NCBI RefSeq assembly: GCF_019977335.1
Contig: NZ_AP024653.1
Location: 3,844,001 to 3,908,000, forward strand
DNA: 64,000 nucleotides
Direction: 5' to 3'
From: Arthrobacter sp. NicSoilB4
GTDB taxonomy: Bacteria > Actinomycetota > Actinomycetes > Actinomycetales > Micrococcaceae
Each line of letters starts with the position of its first letter. Position 1 is the stretch's first letter. The notes under the pieces are model-generated. The model was not told the origin of the DNA. It did no database searches and saw nothing but the letters and a program-made list of their open reading frames with translations. Of this stretch, positions 51,273 through 59,750 are shown piece by piece. The position numbers and the translations under genes are program-made.

Positions 51273-51503
51273 ATGAGCACCGTTTCCACCACCGTCAACG
51301 TTTCCGGCATGACCTGCGGCCACTGTGTGTCCTCCGTCAGCGAAGAGCTTGAGACCCTCGCCGGAGTCGAGAAGGTCGACGTCGACCTCAACTCCGGCGG
51401 CATTTCCACCGTCACCATCACGTCGACCGACGCCCTGTCCACGTCAGAAATTGGCGAAGCCGTCGCCGAAGCGGGCTACCTGGTCGTGGCCAACGAGGCC
51501 TGA
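51273..51503 (+). CDS. copZ: Copper chaperone
   Basis: A 76-aa heavy-metal-associated (HMA) domain protein. The Cu(I)-binding motif GMTCGHC has Cys15 and Cys18. It would carry copper to the ATPase. CAGGAG precedes the ATG. Located between csoR and copA, in the same direction. Confidence 0.95.
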   Translation: MSTVSTTVNVSGMTCGHCVSSVSEELETLAGVEKVDVDLNSGGISTVTITSTDALSTSEIGEAVAEAGYLVVANEA

Positions 51504-51570
51504 CCACCACCCGCCGGACCGCCCCCGCGCAGCGGACAGGCGCACAGCACCAGAACAGACAGGGAACACC

Positions 51571-54033
51571 GTGAGTACAGAGCAGCTGCTGGACCAACCG
51601 GGAACCCGGGTCATTGAGCTCGACATCGACGGCATGACCTGCGCCTCCTGCGTCAGCCGCGTCGAGCGCAAGCTCGGAAAGCTCGACGGCGTCACAGCCA
51701 CCGTCAACCTGCCCCTGGAATCGGCCCGGGTCACAGTCCCCGAAGCCATCACGGACACCCAAATCACCGCGACGGTAGCGGCAGCCGGCTACAAGGCCAC
51801 AATCCGCACCCCCCGGTACCCGGACACGGCGAGTGAACCCATCGAACGCGGCGACGGTACCGGGGGTTCGGCAAGTCCAGCGCCCAGCGGGGCGCCGGTT
51901 AACACCGGGCGAGGTGCGCATCCCACGCGCGCGGACGGTGCCGGCATGCGGCAGCATGCGACTAAGCGAGGCACGAGCGAGCATGCCGAGCATGGCGGAC
52001 CGGCCGCGCGCAGCGGCGACACTGCAACCCACCCGGCAGCCAGGCTCCGCCCGCGCCTGATCGTCGCGGCCATTCTCACCATTCCGGTGTTCCTGATTTC
52101 GATGTTCCCGGCCTTCCAGTTCGCCGGCTGGGGCTGGGTGGCGGGGCTTCTGGCCCTGCCCGTAGTCAGCTGGGCCGCGTGGCCGTTCCACCGGGCCGCC
52201 GCCATCAACGCCCGGCACTTCGCCTCCACGATGGACACGCTCGTCTCCATCGGCGTGACCGCGGCCTACAGCTTCTCGGCATGGCAGCTTTTGGCGGACC
52301 CGCGGATGACTGACCACCCGCAGGGTATGGACAGCATGGAGGGGATGGGTTCGGGAGGGCTCTACTTCGAGGTTGCCGCCGTCGTCACCACGTTCCTGCT
52401 CCTGGGCCGGTACCTGGAGGCCAGCGCCAAACAGAAGTCCGGAGACGCCCTCAAGGCCCTGCTGAACCTGGGCGCGAAGGATGCCACGGTTCTCAGGGAC
52501 GGCCGGGAGCAAAAGCTGCCGGCCGAACAGCTGGCCGTGGGTGACGTCATTGTGGTCCGCCCCGGCGAGAAAATCGCGACCGACGGCGTCGTCGTCGAAG
52601 GCTCGTCCGCCGTCGACGCCTCGCTGGTCACGGGCGAATCCGTGCCGGTGGAAGTCGGCCCGGACAGCCCGGTCACGGGCGCCACCATCAACACTTCCGG
52701 CCGGCTGCTGGTGCGGGCCACCCGCGTCGGCGCTGAAACGACCCTGGCGCAGATGGGCCGGCTGGTCGCCCAGGCGCAGACCGGCAAGGCGCCAATTGCC
52801 CGCCTCGCGGACCGGATCAGCTCGGTGTTCGTCCCCGTGGTCCTGGCCATCGCAGTGCTGACGTTCGGCGCCTGGCTGCTGGCGGCCGGACCGGTCATCA
52901 GCGACGCCGAACTTCGGGCCGCGTTCACTGCCGCCGTCGCCGTGCTGGTCATCGCCTGCCCCTGCGCCCTGGGCCTGGCCACGCCGGTGGGGCTGCTCAC
53001 CGGAACCGGCCGGGGCGCGCAGCTGGGCATCCTGATCAAGGGCCCGCAGGTCCTCGAGGACACCCGGACCGTTGACACCATCCTGCTGGACAAGACCGGG
53101 ACCGTAACCACCGGCCACCTCGACGTGGACGGCACCGCGGCGTTCGGGGCCGTCACCCCGGCGGAGGTCCTGCGGCTGGCGGGAGCGGTGGAGGACGCCT
53201 CTGAGCACCCGATCGCCCGCGCAGTCGCAGCTGCAGCACTGTCGGCGGCACGCCGTGGCAACGACGCCGGCGCACTGCCCGCCGTCGTCGACTTCCGCTC
53301 CGCGCCAGGCGGCGGAGTCCAGGGAACCGTCGAGGGCCGGCTGGTCACGGCCGGCCGCACGGGCTGGCTGCAGGCGAACGGCATCGTCCCCGCTCCGGCG
53401 CAGCTGGAAGCCTTCGGCCAGGCCGAAAGCTCGGGTGCCACCGCGGTCTGGCTCGCCGTCGACGGGGAGCCGGCCGGCGTAATCAGCCTGCGCGACACGG
53501 TCAAGCCCGGCTCCGCGGCCGCGATCTCACGGCTCCGCGGGCTCGGGCTCCGGCCGATCCTCCTGACCGGGGACAACGCCGCGGTGGCCGCGCAGGTGGC
53601 CGCCGTCGTCGGCATCGATCCGGAGGACGTGTTCGCCGGGGTGCTGCCGGAGGGAAAGGTCGAGGCCGTGAGGAAGCTGCAGGCCGCCGGCGCCACTGTC
53701 GCCATGGCCGGCGACGGCGTGAACGACGCCGCGGCGCTGGCGCAGGCCGACCTCGGCATCGCGATGGGATCCGGCACTGATGTGGCGATCGAGGCTGCCG
53801 ACCTGACGGTCATGGGCAACGACCTGGGGCAGGTCGCCCAGGCCATCGAGCTGTCCCGCCGGACCCTGGCGACCATCAAAACGAACCTCTTCTGGGCCTT
53901 TTTTTACAACGCGGTCGGGATCCCGGTGGCCGCCCTGGGGCTGCTCAACCCGATGATCGCCGGCGCGGCGATGGCCGCAAGCTCCGTGCTGGTGGTGGCC
54001 AACTCGCTGCGGCTGCGCAGCTTCGGCAAGTAG
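51571..54033 (+). CDS. copA: Copper-exporting P1B-type ATPase
   Basis: An 820-aa integral membrane pump. An N-terminal HMA domain has Cys24 and Cys27 (GMTCASC). Eight helices follow, with the transport CPC at 463-465 (IACPCALG), the phosphorylated Asp507 in DKTGT, and later the hinge motif GDGVNDAAAL. A linker at about 85-155 is long, Gly/Ala/His-rich and carries a palindromic insertion. A Met/Gly-rich extracellular loop (MTDHPQGMDSMEGMGSGG) could bind copper. The GTG start has GGGA upstream. Confidence 0.95.
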   Translation: MSTEQLLDQPGTRVIELDIDGMTCASCVSRVERKLGKLDGVTATVNLPLESARVTVPEAITDTQITATVAAAGYKATIRTPRYPDTASEPIERGDGTGGSASPAPSGAPVNTGRGAHPTRADGAGMRQHATKRGTSEHAEHGGPAARSGDTATHPAARLRPRLIVAAILTIPVFLISMFPAFQFAGWGWVAGLLALPVVSWAAWPFHRAAAINARHFASTMDTLVSIGVTAAYSFSAWQLLADPRMTDHPQGMDSMEGMGSGGLYFEVAAVVTTFLLLGRYLEASAKQKSGDALKALLNLGAKDATVLRDGREQKLPAEQLAVGDVIVVRPGEKIATDGVVVEGSSAVDASLVTGESVPVEVGPDSPVTGATINTSGRLLVRATRVGAETTLAQMGRLVAQAQTGKAPIARLADRISSVFVPVVLAIAVLTFGAWLLAAGPVISDAELRAAFTAAVAVLVIACPCALGLATPVGLLTGTGRGAQLGILIKGPQVLEDTRTVDTILLDKTGTVTTGHLDVDGTAAFGAVTPAEVLRLAGAVEDASEHPIARAVAAAALSAARRGNDAGALPAVVDFRSAPGGGVQGTVEGRLVTAGRTGWLQANGIVPAPAQLEAFGQAESSGATAVWLAVDGEPAGVISLRDTVKPGSAAAISRLRGLGLRPILLTGDNAAVAAQVAAVVGIDPEDVFAGVLPEGKVEAVRKLQAAGATVAMAGDGVNDAAALAQADLGIAMGSGTDVAIEAADLTVMGNDLGQVAQAIELSRRTLATIKTNLFWAFFYNAVGIPVAALGLLNPMIAGAAMAASSVLVVANSLRLRSFGK
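51941..51998. repeat. Palindromic insertion-like element in the copA linker
   Basis: About 20-bp imperfect inverted arms (51941-51960 and 51978-51998), each built of GCATGC/CATGCC motifs, flank a 17-bp spacer. The element encodes part of the low-complexity linker (residues about 124-143) and reads unlike the rest of the gene. It may be a small repeat that inserted in frame. Confidence 0.5.
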
Positions 54034-54053
54034 GCGTTCTCCGCGGGATGCCC

Positions 54054-54326
54054 TCAGGCCGCGCCGAAGCGGACGGCAGCCCGGGCTTTGGCCTTGGCAG
54101 CTTCCTCCCCGCGGTCCTTGGCCGGGGCATGCGTCACCAGCGCGTCGAGCAGGTGCTCGGTGGCGTGGGCGATCTCCCGCACGGCACGGTTGAAGGCTTC
54201 TTCGTTGGCCTTGGACGGCTTGGTGCTGCCGCTGATCTTGCGCACGTATTGCAGCGCCGCGGCTTCCACTTCGGCGGAGGTGGCATGGGGCTCAAAATTG
54301 TGAAGGGTCCGGATGTTTCGGCACAT
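54054..54326 (-). CDS. DUF2277 family protein
   Basis: A 90-aa protein, the full family length. The conserved opening MCRNIRTLHNFEPHAT and ALQYVRKISGSTKPSKANEEAF identify it. Cys2 and His9 hint at metal binding, but no function is known. It is convergent with copA, with 20 bp between. Confidence 0.92.
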   Translation of the reverse strand: MCRNIRTLHNFEPHATSAEVEAAALQYVRKISGSTKPSKANEEAFNRAVREIAHATEHLLDALVTHAPAKDRGEEAAKAKARAAVRFGAA

Positions 54327-54501
54327 ATCTCCATGCTAGGGGTCCTTGCGTCCGGGATCGAGGGCATGGGGAGGGCTCCCCATCGACACTTTTCGGACGG
54401 CAGGATAGTTTGGGGGCACTGGATCTCCCGGAGCAGCCGGGATCCGAGGGGGACGCCGGCAGGGTCCGGGTCCGTTTTCTATCACTTGAGGAGATTTTCG
54501 A

Positions 54502-54765
54502 ATGGCTATTTGGGGTGCAGACATTGCTCAGCTCAAGACTCTCGGGACCAAGCTGCAGGCGGGTTCGTCAGAGATCGACAAGCAGAAGTCGCTGCTGACC
54601 AAGGTGCTCGAGGGCACCGACTGGAAGGGCCCGGACGCCGACAAGTTCCGCAGCGAGTGGAACGGCCAGCACGTTGCCGCCCTGGCGAAGGTTTCCCAGG
54701 CGCTGCAGGAGGCCGGCAAGCAGGCCAGCCGCAACGCCACCGAACAGGAAAGCGCTTCCCGCTAG
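54502..54765 (+). CDS. WXG100 (ESAT-6-like) protein, solitary
   Basis: An 87-aa two-helix protein with the central W-K-G at residues 41-43, as in WXG100 secretion substrates. GAGGAG precedes the ATG. A GC hairpin leader (54421-54445) and a strong terminator follow the usual single-gene layout. No EccC ATPase or other secretion gene is nearby, so export through a type VII system elsewhere is assumed. Confidence 0.88.
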   Translation: MAIWGADIAQLKTLGTKLQAGSSEIDKQKSLLTKVLEGTDWKGPDADKFRSEWNGQHVAALAKVSQALQEAGKQASRNATEQESASR

Positions 54766-54786
54766 GCAGGAAGCCCGCAGACATTG

Positions 54787-54822
54787 AACCGGCCCGGACG
54801 CAGCAGCGTCCGGGCCGGTTTT
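54787..54822 (+). terminator. Intrinsic terminator after the WXG100 gene
   Basis: CCGGCCCGGACGC (54789-54801) pairs with its exact complement (54806-54818) around AGCA, flanked by AA/TT pairs and followed by TTTTG. It lies 22 bp after the WXG100 stop and can also end the convergent EamA gene. Confidence 0.85.
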
Positions 54823-54835
54823 GTGTCGGACCCGC

Positions 54836-55906
54836 TTACGGGACGGGTTCGACGTCGTTCGCGTGGTCGAGCGCTGCCGGCATCGCCTCGGCACCGGCGC
54901 CGGACGGTGTGCGGAGTTCGTCCAGCCGCACCAGCACGACGCCTCCGACAATCAGCAGCCCGCCCAGCAGCTGGATGGGTCCGGGCAACTCACCCAGCAG
55001 CAGCCACGCCCAGATGACGGCGAACAGCACCTCTGTCAGCGAGACAAAGGAGGCCACCTTGGAACCGAGCGCCCGCGCCGCCACAATTCCGGAAACGTAG
55101 GCGAGCACCGTGGCCAGCACGATGAGTCCGCCCAAGGCCACCCACCAGGGCGTAACCCACGGGCCGAGGCGCGTGTCAGCGGCGCTGAAGGCCATCGGCA
55201 GCAGGCCGGTTGCGGCGGCGAGCCACATGGTGACGGCACCGACCACAAGGCCGCCGGAGGCAAGGACGATCGGCGGGAGGGTGTCGTTTTCCTTGGCCGT
55301 GATGAAGAAATAGATGGCCAAGCAGACGGCGGCCGCTATTCCCCACAGCACGCCGACGACGTCGATCTTGACGGCTCCGGTGAGGTCGAGGACAAGCACG
55401 AGCCCGCCCAGTGACAGGAGTGTTCCGGCGATCGTCAGGGGCCGCGGACGCCTGCGGCTGGCGGCCCAGAGCCACAGCACAATGATGACGGGGGCAAGGT
55501 ATTCCAGCAGCAGGGCGACCCCGACAGACAGCCTGGACACCGCGTTGAAATAGAACAGCTGGCATGCCGCGACACCGATGAATCCGAAGAGCAGGATCGT
55601 GATCCAGTTGTCCCTGAGCTGGTGCCAGCGTCCGCGCAGCGCCACGATGGCGGGAATGGCCAGGATGAGCGCGGCCCCCGTGAGGCGCGCGGTGACGGCA
55701 GCGCCGGGCGTCCAGCCGGTCTCCAGCAGCGCCTTGGCGAAGGAGCCGGAGAGGCCGAAAACTGCCGAGGAAAACAACGCAACCCCCAGGCCTGAAGCCA
55801 GGAATCCTGATGCCGCGCCGGGCTTTGCGGCGTAAGGCTTTCCGGCGTCGGGCTTTCCGGAATTCGTCGTGGCCGGTGCTTCGGCGATGCGGCGTGCGGC
55901 AGACAC
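54836..55906 (-). CDS. EamA/RhaT-family transporter
   Basis: A 356-aa exporter with ten hydrophobic helices in two EamA halves (about 35-170 and 180-325). An N-terminal Ala/Gly/Lys/Pro-rich tail holds three 5-residue repeats (GKPDA, GKPYA, AKPGA). The GTG start at 55906 has AGGAGG. It is divergent from a CGNR protein that may control it. Substrate unknown. Confidence 0.88.
   Translation of the reverse strand: MSAARRIAEAPATTNSGKPDAGKPYAAKPGAASGFLASGLGVALFSSAVFGLSGSFAKALLETGWTPGAAVTARLTGAALILAIPAIVALRGRWHQLRDNWITILLFGFIGVAACQLFYFNAVSRLSVGVALLLEYLAPVIIVLWLWAASRRRPRPLTIAGTLLSLGGLVLVLDLTGAVKIDVVGVLWGIAAAVCLAIYFFITAKENDTLPPIVLASGGLVVGAVTMWLAAATGLLPMAFSAADTRLGPWVTPWWVALGGLIVLATVLAYVSGIVAARALGSKVASFVSLTEVLFAVIWAWLLLGELPGPIQLLGGLLIVGGVVLVRLDELRTPSGAGAEAMPAALDHANDVEPVP
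55815..55859. repeat. Three 15-bp tandem units in the EamA N-terminus
   Basis: Three consecutive 15-bp units (55815-55829, 55830-55844, 55845-55859) share GCG-N3-GGCTTT with three to four changes and encode the GKPDA-type repeats. In frame and at the gene's 5' end. Confidence 0.75.
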
Positions 55907-55977
55907 GGCTGCCTCCTGTCAGGAGTAAAGTAGGGGTATGCTCATGACAGTACGCCACGCCCACGTAAGGAGTCAAG

Positions 55978-56520
55978 ATGCTTTTTGCCCCTGACACAGA
56001 AGTGGCCCTGCGGTCCGTCGTCAACCTGATTAACTCCGCAGCCAACGGGGACGACCAACTCGCCACGACGCAGGACCTGGACCGGTTCCTGGCGGCCGAG
56101 GGATTCGGCGGCTCACGGACCCGGGACGCGGCCGAACTGGCCGGCGTGCACCGCCTCCGCAGGGAGCTTGCCGCCCTCTGGATCGCGGACGAATCCGCCG
56201 CAGTGGACACGCTGAACCGGCTGCTGCGGGAGGCGCGGGCACTCCCCCAGCTGGTCAAACACGATCAATGGGACTGGCATGTGCACGCCACCACGCCGGA
56301 CGCGCCGCTGGCGGACCGGATGAGCACGGAGGCCGCGATGGCCCTGGTGGACGTCATCCGCAGCAAGGAAATGGACCGCATGCTGGTGTGCGCCGCAGAA
56401 GACTGCAACGCCGTGGTGCTGGACCTCAGCCGGAACCGCTCCAGGCGCTACTGCGACACCGGGAACTGCGCCAACCGCGCCCACGTGGCAGCGTACCGGG
56501 CCCGGAAAGCGGCGAGCTGA
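55978..56520 (+). CDS. CGNR zinc-finger protein (ABATE domain)
   Basis: A 180-aa protein. The N-terminal ABATE-like part (about 1-120) is followed by a C-terminal zinc finger: C-x4-C (CAAEDC), then CDTGNCANRAHVAAYRAR, where the family's CGNR is CANR. Proteins of this type are thought to be regulators. AAGGAG is close upstream of the ATG. It is divergent from the EamA transporter, 71 bp apart. Confidence 0.9.
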   Translation: MLFAPDTEVALRSVVNLINSAANGDDQLATTQDLDRFLAAEGFGGSRTRDAAELAGVHRLRRELAALWIADESAAVDTLNRLLREARALPQLVKHDQWDWHVHATTPDAPLADRMSTEAAMALVDVIRSKEMDRMLVCAAEDCNAVVLDLSRNRSRRYCDTGNCANRAHVAAYRARKAAS

Positions 56521-56578
56521 GCCCGGAGCCCAGGAGTCGGGTCCAGGGTTGCGCCGGGATGACGGCGCGCCGCGGTTG

Positions 56579-56959
56579 CTAGCGGGGGCCGCCCGTGGTG
56601 TCGCGGGGGCTGCTGCTGTCGGGGCCGGCCTCGGGGGCGTCGGCTGCCGCGCGGGTCTGGGCCGGATGGCCGCCGTGGCCGGAGTTCCTGGAACTCAGGT
56701 TGACCCCGGATCCCTTGCCGAGATGCTCGGCGTTGGGCTTGTGTCCCATCGCAAGCATGGCCAGCACCACCAGAATCACGATGAAGGCGATGCCTGCGGC
56801 AATGAACGCCAGGTCAAAGCGGGGAGTCTTGGCGGTGCCGCCGGAGGCGAAAATGAGCGTGGCAATGAAAGCCAGTACAGCCCAGAAAGCGGAGAACATG
56901 AGCGGCCCCTTGACCGAGGTCCGCATCTTGCGCGATTCTCCTGATTTCTGTTGTGCCAA
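56579..56959 (-). CDS. Small membrane protein of unknown function
   Basis: A 126-aa protein with two helices (about residues 20-40 and 48-70) and a Gly/Ser/Asp-rich C-terminal tail. No family recognised. A TTG start at 56959 has a near-consensus AGGAGG seven bases upstream; an in-frame ATG 11 codons later (56926) is the alternative, with a weaker site. Confidence 0.65.
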   Translation of the reverse strand: MAQQKSGESRKMRTSVKGPLMFSAFWAVLAFIATLIFASGGTAKTPRFDLAFIAAGIAFIVILVVLAMLAMGHKPNAEHLGKGSGVNLSSRNSGHGGHPAQTRAAADAPEAGPDSSSPRDTTGGPR

Positions 56960-57043
56960 GGTGCTTTCCTCCTGCAGCCGACGCCGGCAGGCGTGGCAGT
57001 TGTGATACCGCAATCGTTCTACGCAAGGTAGAACCTGTCCCTA

Positions 57044-57637
57044 CTAGTTTACGGCCTCCGCGGAATCGGCCCGCGCATCGTGCCGCAAGGTCAGGCCGGC
57101 AAGCATCCAGAGCACTCCGCTGATGATGGCGCCGCCGCCGGCGACCCCGAGAAGCGCGTGCGGGCCGAGGTCGATGAAGAACGGCAGCAGGGCCGCGGTA
57201 CCCAGCGCGACGGCACCGGAGGCCATCCAATCCCGCGCGAGCCCGGACCGGCCGCGGTGGGTGATGCCGAGATAGAGCTCTGCTGCGCCTGCAAGGCCAA
57301 GGCCCAGGGCTGCAAGTACACCGAAGACGAGGCTGCTTGGGATGAGCGCGGCCGCGGCGCCGGTCCCCGTCAGCACGGCACCCGCAGCGGCAAGGATCTT
57401 GCTCGGCGCGGACCCGGCCCGGAGCCCGGTCCGATTTACGCTCCAGAGCAGCACTACACCGGTGGCCAGCAGGTAGAGACCGCCCGCCCAGCCCATGCCC
57501 GCCGGTGACGGCGCAGCCCAGAACACGGTCAGCGCACCGAAGACGAGCGCGACGGCGGCCCGGACCAGCACCGGTTTCCAAAGATCCGCCGCGGCGGGCA
57601 GGGCGGCGGATGCGTCAGGGGCTGCATGGAGAGTCAC
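57044..57637 (-). CDS. Multi-pass membrane protein of unknown function
   Basis: A 197-aa protein with six hydrophobic helices (about 25-190), rich in Ala/Gly/Leu; the layout recalls the HdeD-like and DUF308 proteins but no motif was checked. The GTG at 57637 is used as start. It lies 17 bp after the MATE gene in the same direction and is probably transcribed with it. Confidence 0.7.
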   Translation of the reverse strand: MTLHAAPDASAALPAAADLWKPVLVRAAVALVFGALTVFWAAPSPAGMGWAGGLYLLATGVVLLWSVNRTGLRAGSAPSKILAAAGAVLTGTGAAAALIPSSLVFGVLAALGLGLAGAAELYLGITHRGRSGLARDWMASGAVALGTAALLPFFIDLGPHALLGVAGGGAIISGVLWMLAGLTLRHDARADSAEAVN

Positions 57638-57654
57638 CCGTCCAGTTTAGTGCG

Positions 57655-59010
57655 TCACTGCAGACCGAGGACCATCCACCGGTCCGTGCGGGCCCGGAGT
57701 CCCAGGGTGACAGCCCTGGCCGCCATATAGCCCAGCGAGAACGCCGCCCACAGCCAGAGCAGGCCCGCGCCGCCGGCGGCCCCGGACTGTCCGACGGCCA
57801 GCAGCAGCGGCAGGTACACGGCGAGATTCACGACGCCGGCAATCGCCAGGTATTTCGCGTCGCCCGCCCCGATCAGGACGCCGTCGAGGACGAACACATA
57901 GCCGGCGATCGGCTGGCCGGCGGCGAGCACCCACAACGCCAGCGTGAGCGCGGCCTGGACGTCGGCGTCGGAGGTGAAGAGCAGTCCCGCCCACGGCGCC
58001 GCGGCGGCCAGCAGGATTCCCGTGAGCACACCGAGGGCGAGACCCCAGCGGACCATGGTCCCGGTGAGGTCCCGCGCCGCAGACGGGCGGGACGCCCCGA
58101 GCTCCTTGCCGATCATCGCCTGCGCCGCAATCGCGAGGGCGTCCAGGGCGAACGCCAAGAGGGTGAAGACTGTCATTGCAAGCTGGTGGGCGGCCAGGTT
58201 GACCGACCCCTGGGCCGTGGCCACCACCACCGTGGCGAGGATCGCGATGCGCAGGCTGAGCGTCCGCAGCATCAGCCACGAGCCCACTTTGGTCAGGGCA
58301 CGGACGCCCCGCCAATCGGGCAGAAGGGACACGCCGTGGTTGCGGGCGTTTCGCTGGACCATCACCACGTAGACCAGGGCCATGGCCCATTGGGCGATGC
58401 TGGTGCCGATCGCCGAACCGGCGACGGACCACTGCAGCCCGTAGACCAGAAAGAGATTGAGCGCGACGTTCAACGTGAAACCGGCTGCTGCCACCAGGAG
58501 CGGGGTGCGCGTGTCCTGCAGCCCCCGCAGCACGCCGGTGCCCGCGAAAATGAGCAGCATCGCCACGAGTCCGGGCATCGACCAGCGCAGGTACTCCACC
58601 GCGAAGATCCGCACTTCTGCGCCGGCGCCCATCAGGTCAACGAGTGGTTCGGCGGCAAGGAAGCCGGCGGCGGCCAGGACGATGCCGAGGAGAAGGGCCA
58701 GCCAGATGCCGTCCCGCCCGGCCGCAAGGGCCCGGGCCAGCTGGCCGTTGCCGACCGCACGCGCCACGGCCGGAGTGGTGGAGTAGGCGAGGAACACCAT
58801 CAGGCCCACGACCGTATGCAGCACCGCCGACGCGAGTCCGACACCGGCAAGCTGGGCCACGCCGAGGTGTCCGACGATGGCCGCATCCGCGAGGAGGAAC
58901 AGCGGTTCGGCGATCAGCGCACCGAAGGCCGGGACCGCGAGGCGCAGGATCTCCCGCCGCCGGCCCGCCGAGGACGGCAGTGTGTCGGGAGTCGGGGCAG
59001 AGGCAGGCAC
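57655..59010 (-). CDS. MATE-family efflux transporter (DinF-like)
   Basis: A 451-aa exporter with 12 helices in two six-helix halves: GALIAEPLFLLADAAIVGHLG in the first and QLAMTVFTLLAFALDALAIAAQAMIGKELG in the second, as in DinF-type members. It would expel organic cations or xenobiotics using Na+ or H+. It is divergent from doxX with a 145-bp shared region. Confidence 0.92.
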   Translation of the reverse strand: MPASAPTPDTLPSSAGRRREILRLAVPAFGALIAEPLFLLADAAIVGHLGVAQLAGVGLASAVLHTVVGLMVFLAYSTTPAVARAVGNGQLARALAAGRDGIWLALLLGIVLAAAGFLAAEPLVDLMGAGAEVRIFAVEYLRWSMPGLVAMLLIFAGTGVLRGLQDTRTPLLVAAAGFTLNVALNLFLVYGLQWSVAGSAIGTSIAQWAMALVYVVMVQRNARNHGVSLLPDWRGVRALTKVGSWLMLRTLSLRIAILATVVVATAQGSVNLAAHQLAMTVFTLLAFALDALAIAAQAMIGKELGASRPSAARDLTGTMVRWGLALGVLTGILLAAAAPWAGLLFTSDADVQAALTLALWVLAAGQPIAGYVFVLDGVLIGAGDAKYLAIAGVVNLAVYLPLLLAVGQSGAAGGAGLLWLWAAFSLGYMAARAVTLGLRARTDRWMVLGLQ

Positions 59011-59054
59011 GGAACCACCCTAACGGCACTTCCGGCGTCGCACGGCTTCGCATT

Positions 59055-59070
59055 AGTTGACTTTTCAAGT
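59055..59070. promoter_or_regulatory. AGTTGA-N4-TCAAGT near-palindrome (MATE/doxX promoter)
   Basis: AGTTGACTTTTCAAGT is an imperfect palindrome related to the better copy 34 bp on. It lies 86-101 bp before doxX and 45-60 bp before the MATE gene, so a regulator could act on both. Confidence 0.45.
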
Positions 59071-59088
59071 GCACCCCGGAACACTGGA

Positions 59089-59104
59089 AGTTGAATCTTC
59101 AACT
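59089..59104. promoter_or_regulatory. MarR-like palindrome AGTTGAATCTTCAACT
   Basis: Perfect 7-bp arms around TC, the TTGAA-N2-TTCAA type common in MarR-family sites. Two related copies in one divergent promoter suggest control by a MarR-type protein; none is encoded beside it. Confidence 0.6.
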
Positions 59105-59155
59105 AAATCCGTGGCGGTCGCCCCGCCGCCTTCCTACATCAGAACGGCATCCCCC

Positions 59156-59590
59156 ATGAACCAGTCCACACTCACCACCTCGGCCCGCACCCTGCTGCGT
59201 ATCGTCGCGGGATTCCTCTTCGCCGCCCACGGCTGGCAGAAATTCAATGAGTTCACCATTGCCGGCACCCAGGCCGCCTTCGCCCAGATGGGTGTGCCGG
59301 CCGCCAACGTCGCCGCCCCGGTCATCGCCACGCTGGAACTCGTCGGCGGTGTCGCGCTGATCCTCGGCGTGCTCACCCGCGTGTTCGCCGCCCTGCTCGC
59401 CGTGAACATGCTCGGCGCCCTGTTCCTGGTCCATGCCCCGGCGGGAATCTATGCCGAAACGGGCGGCTACGAACTGGTGCTGATCCTTGCCGCCGCCGCC
59501 CTGGCCGTGGCTCTCGTCGGCGCAGGAAAGGTCTCCGTGGACAAGGCCCTGTTCGGCCGCAGCGGCTCCAGGCTCAGCGTCCTGGCCTAA
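59156..59590 (+). CDS. DoxX-family membrane protein
   Basis: A 144-aa four-helix integral protein: RIVAGFLFAAHGWQKF, then helices at about 55-75, 80-97 and 105-125. DoxX-type proteins act with quinone reductases or in detoxification of thiols and organic compounds. The ATG at 59156 has no clear ribosome site. It has a palindrome in its promoter. Confidence 0.88.
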   Translation: MNQSTLTTSARTLLRIVAGFLFAAHGWQKFNEFTIAGTQAAFAQMGVPAANVAAPVIATLELVGGVALILGVLTRVFAALLAVNMLGALFLVHAPAGIYAETGGYELVLILAAAALAVALVGAGKVSVDKALFGRSGSRLSVLA

Positions 59591-59622
59591 GGAATTTCCC
59601 GGCGCCCTTGCGGCGCTCGGCA

Positions 59623-59652
59623 GCGGGCGGTCACCTCCGGGTGGCCGCCCGC
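59623..59652 (+). terminator. Hairpin after doxX
   Basis: GCGGGCGGTCACC (59623-59635) pairs with 59640-59652 with one G-U pair around TCCG. No T-tract follows. Its position 33 bp after the doxX stop suggests termination. Confidence 0.6.
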
Positions 59653-59732
59653 CGTCGTACCGTTCCCGCCCGCCGGGCACTTGTGGCATCCCGATCCGCG
59701 TTTATGTCCTCGCCCGCGACGCAGCCCCGGCC

Positions 59733-59750
59733 GGTCAGTAAACTCTGACC
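59733..59750. promoter_or_regulatory. Palindrome GGTCAG-TAAACT-CTGACC at the thioesterase start
   Basis: Perfect 6-bp arms enclose TAAACT, a plausible -10 hexamer, and the last base touches the ATG at 59751. The spacing predicts a leaderless transcript whose promoter could be covered by a regulator. Confidence 0.45.

Noticed and set aside
52362..53879. A 505-codon minus-strand frame across copA
   Set aside because: Ser/Thr/Arg-rich mirror of the P-type ATPase; no motif.
54502..54765. Type VII secretion locus
   Set aside because: Only a lone WXG100 gene and a WXG-like protein 49 kb away; no ATPase or membrane components in the window.
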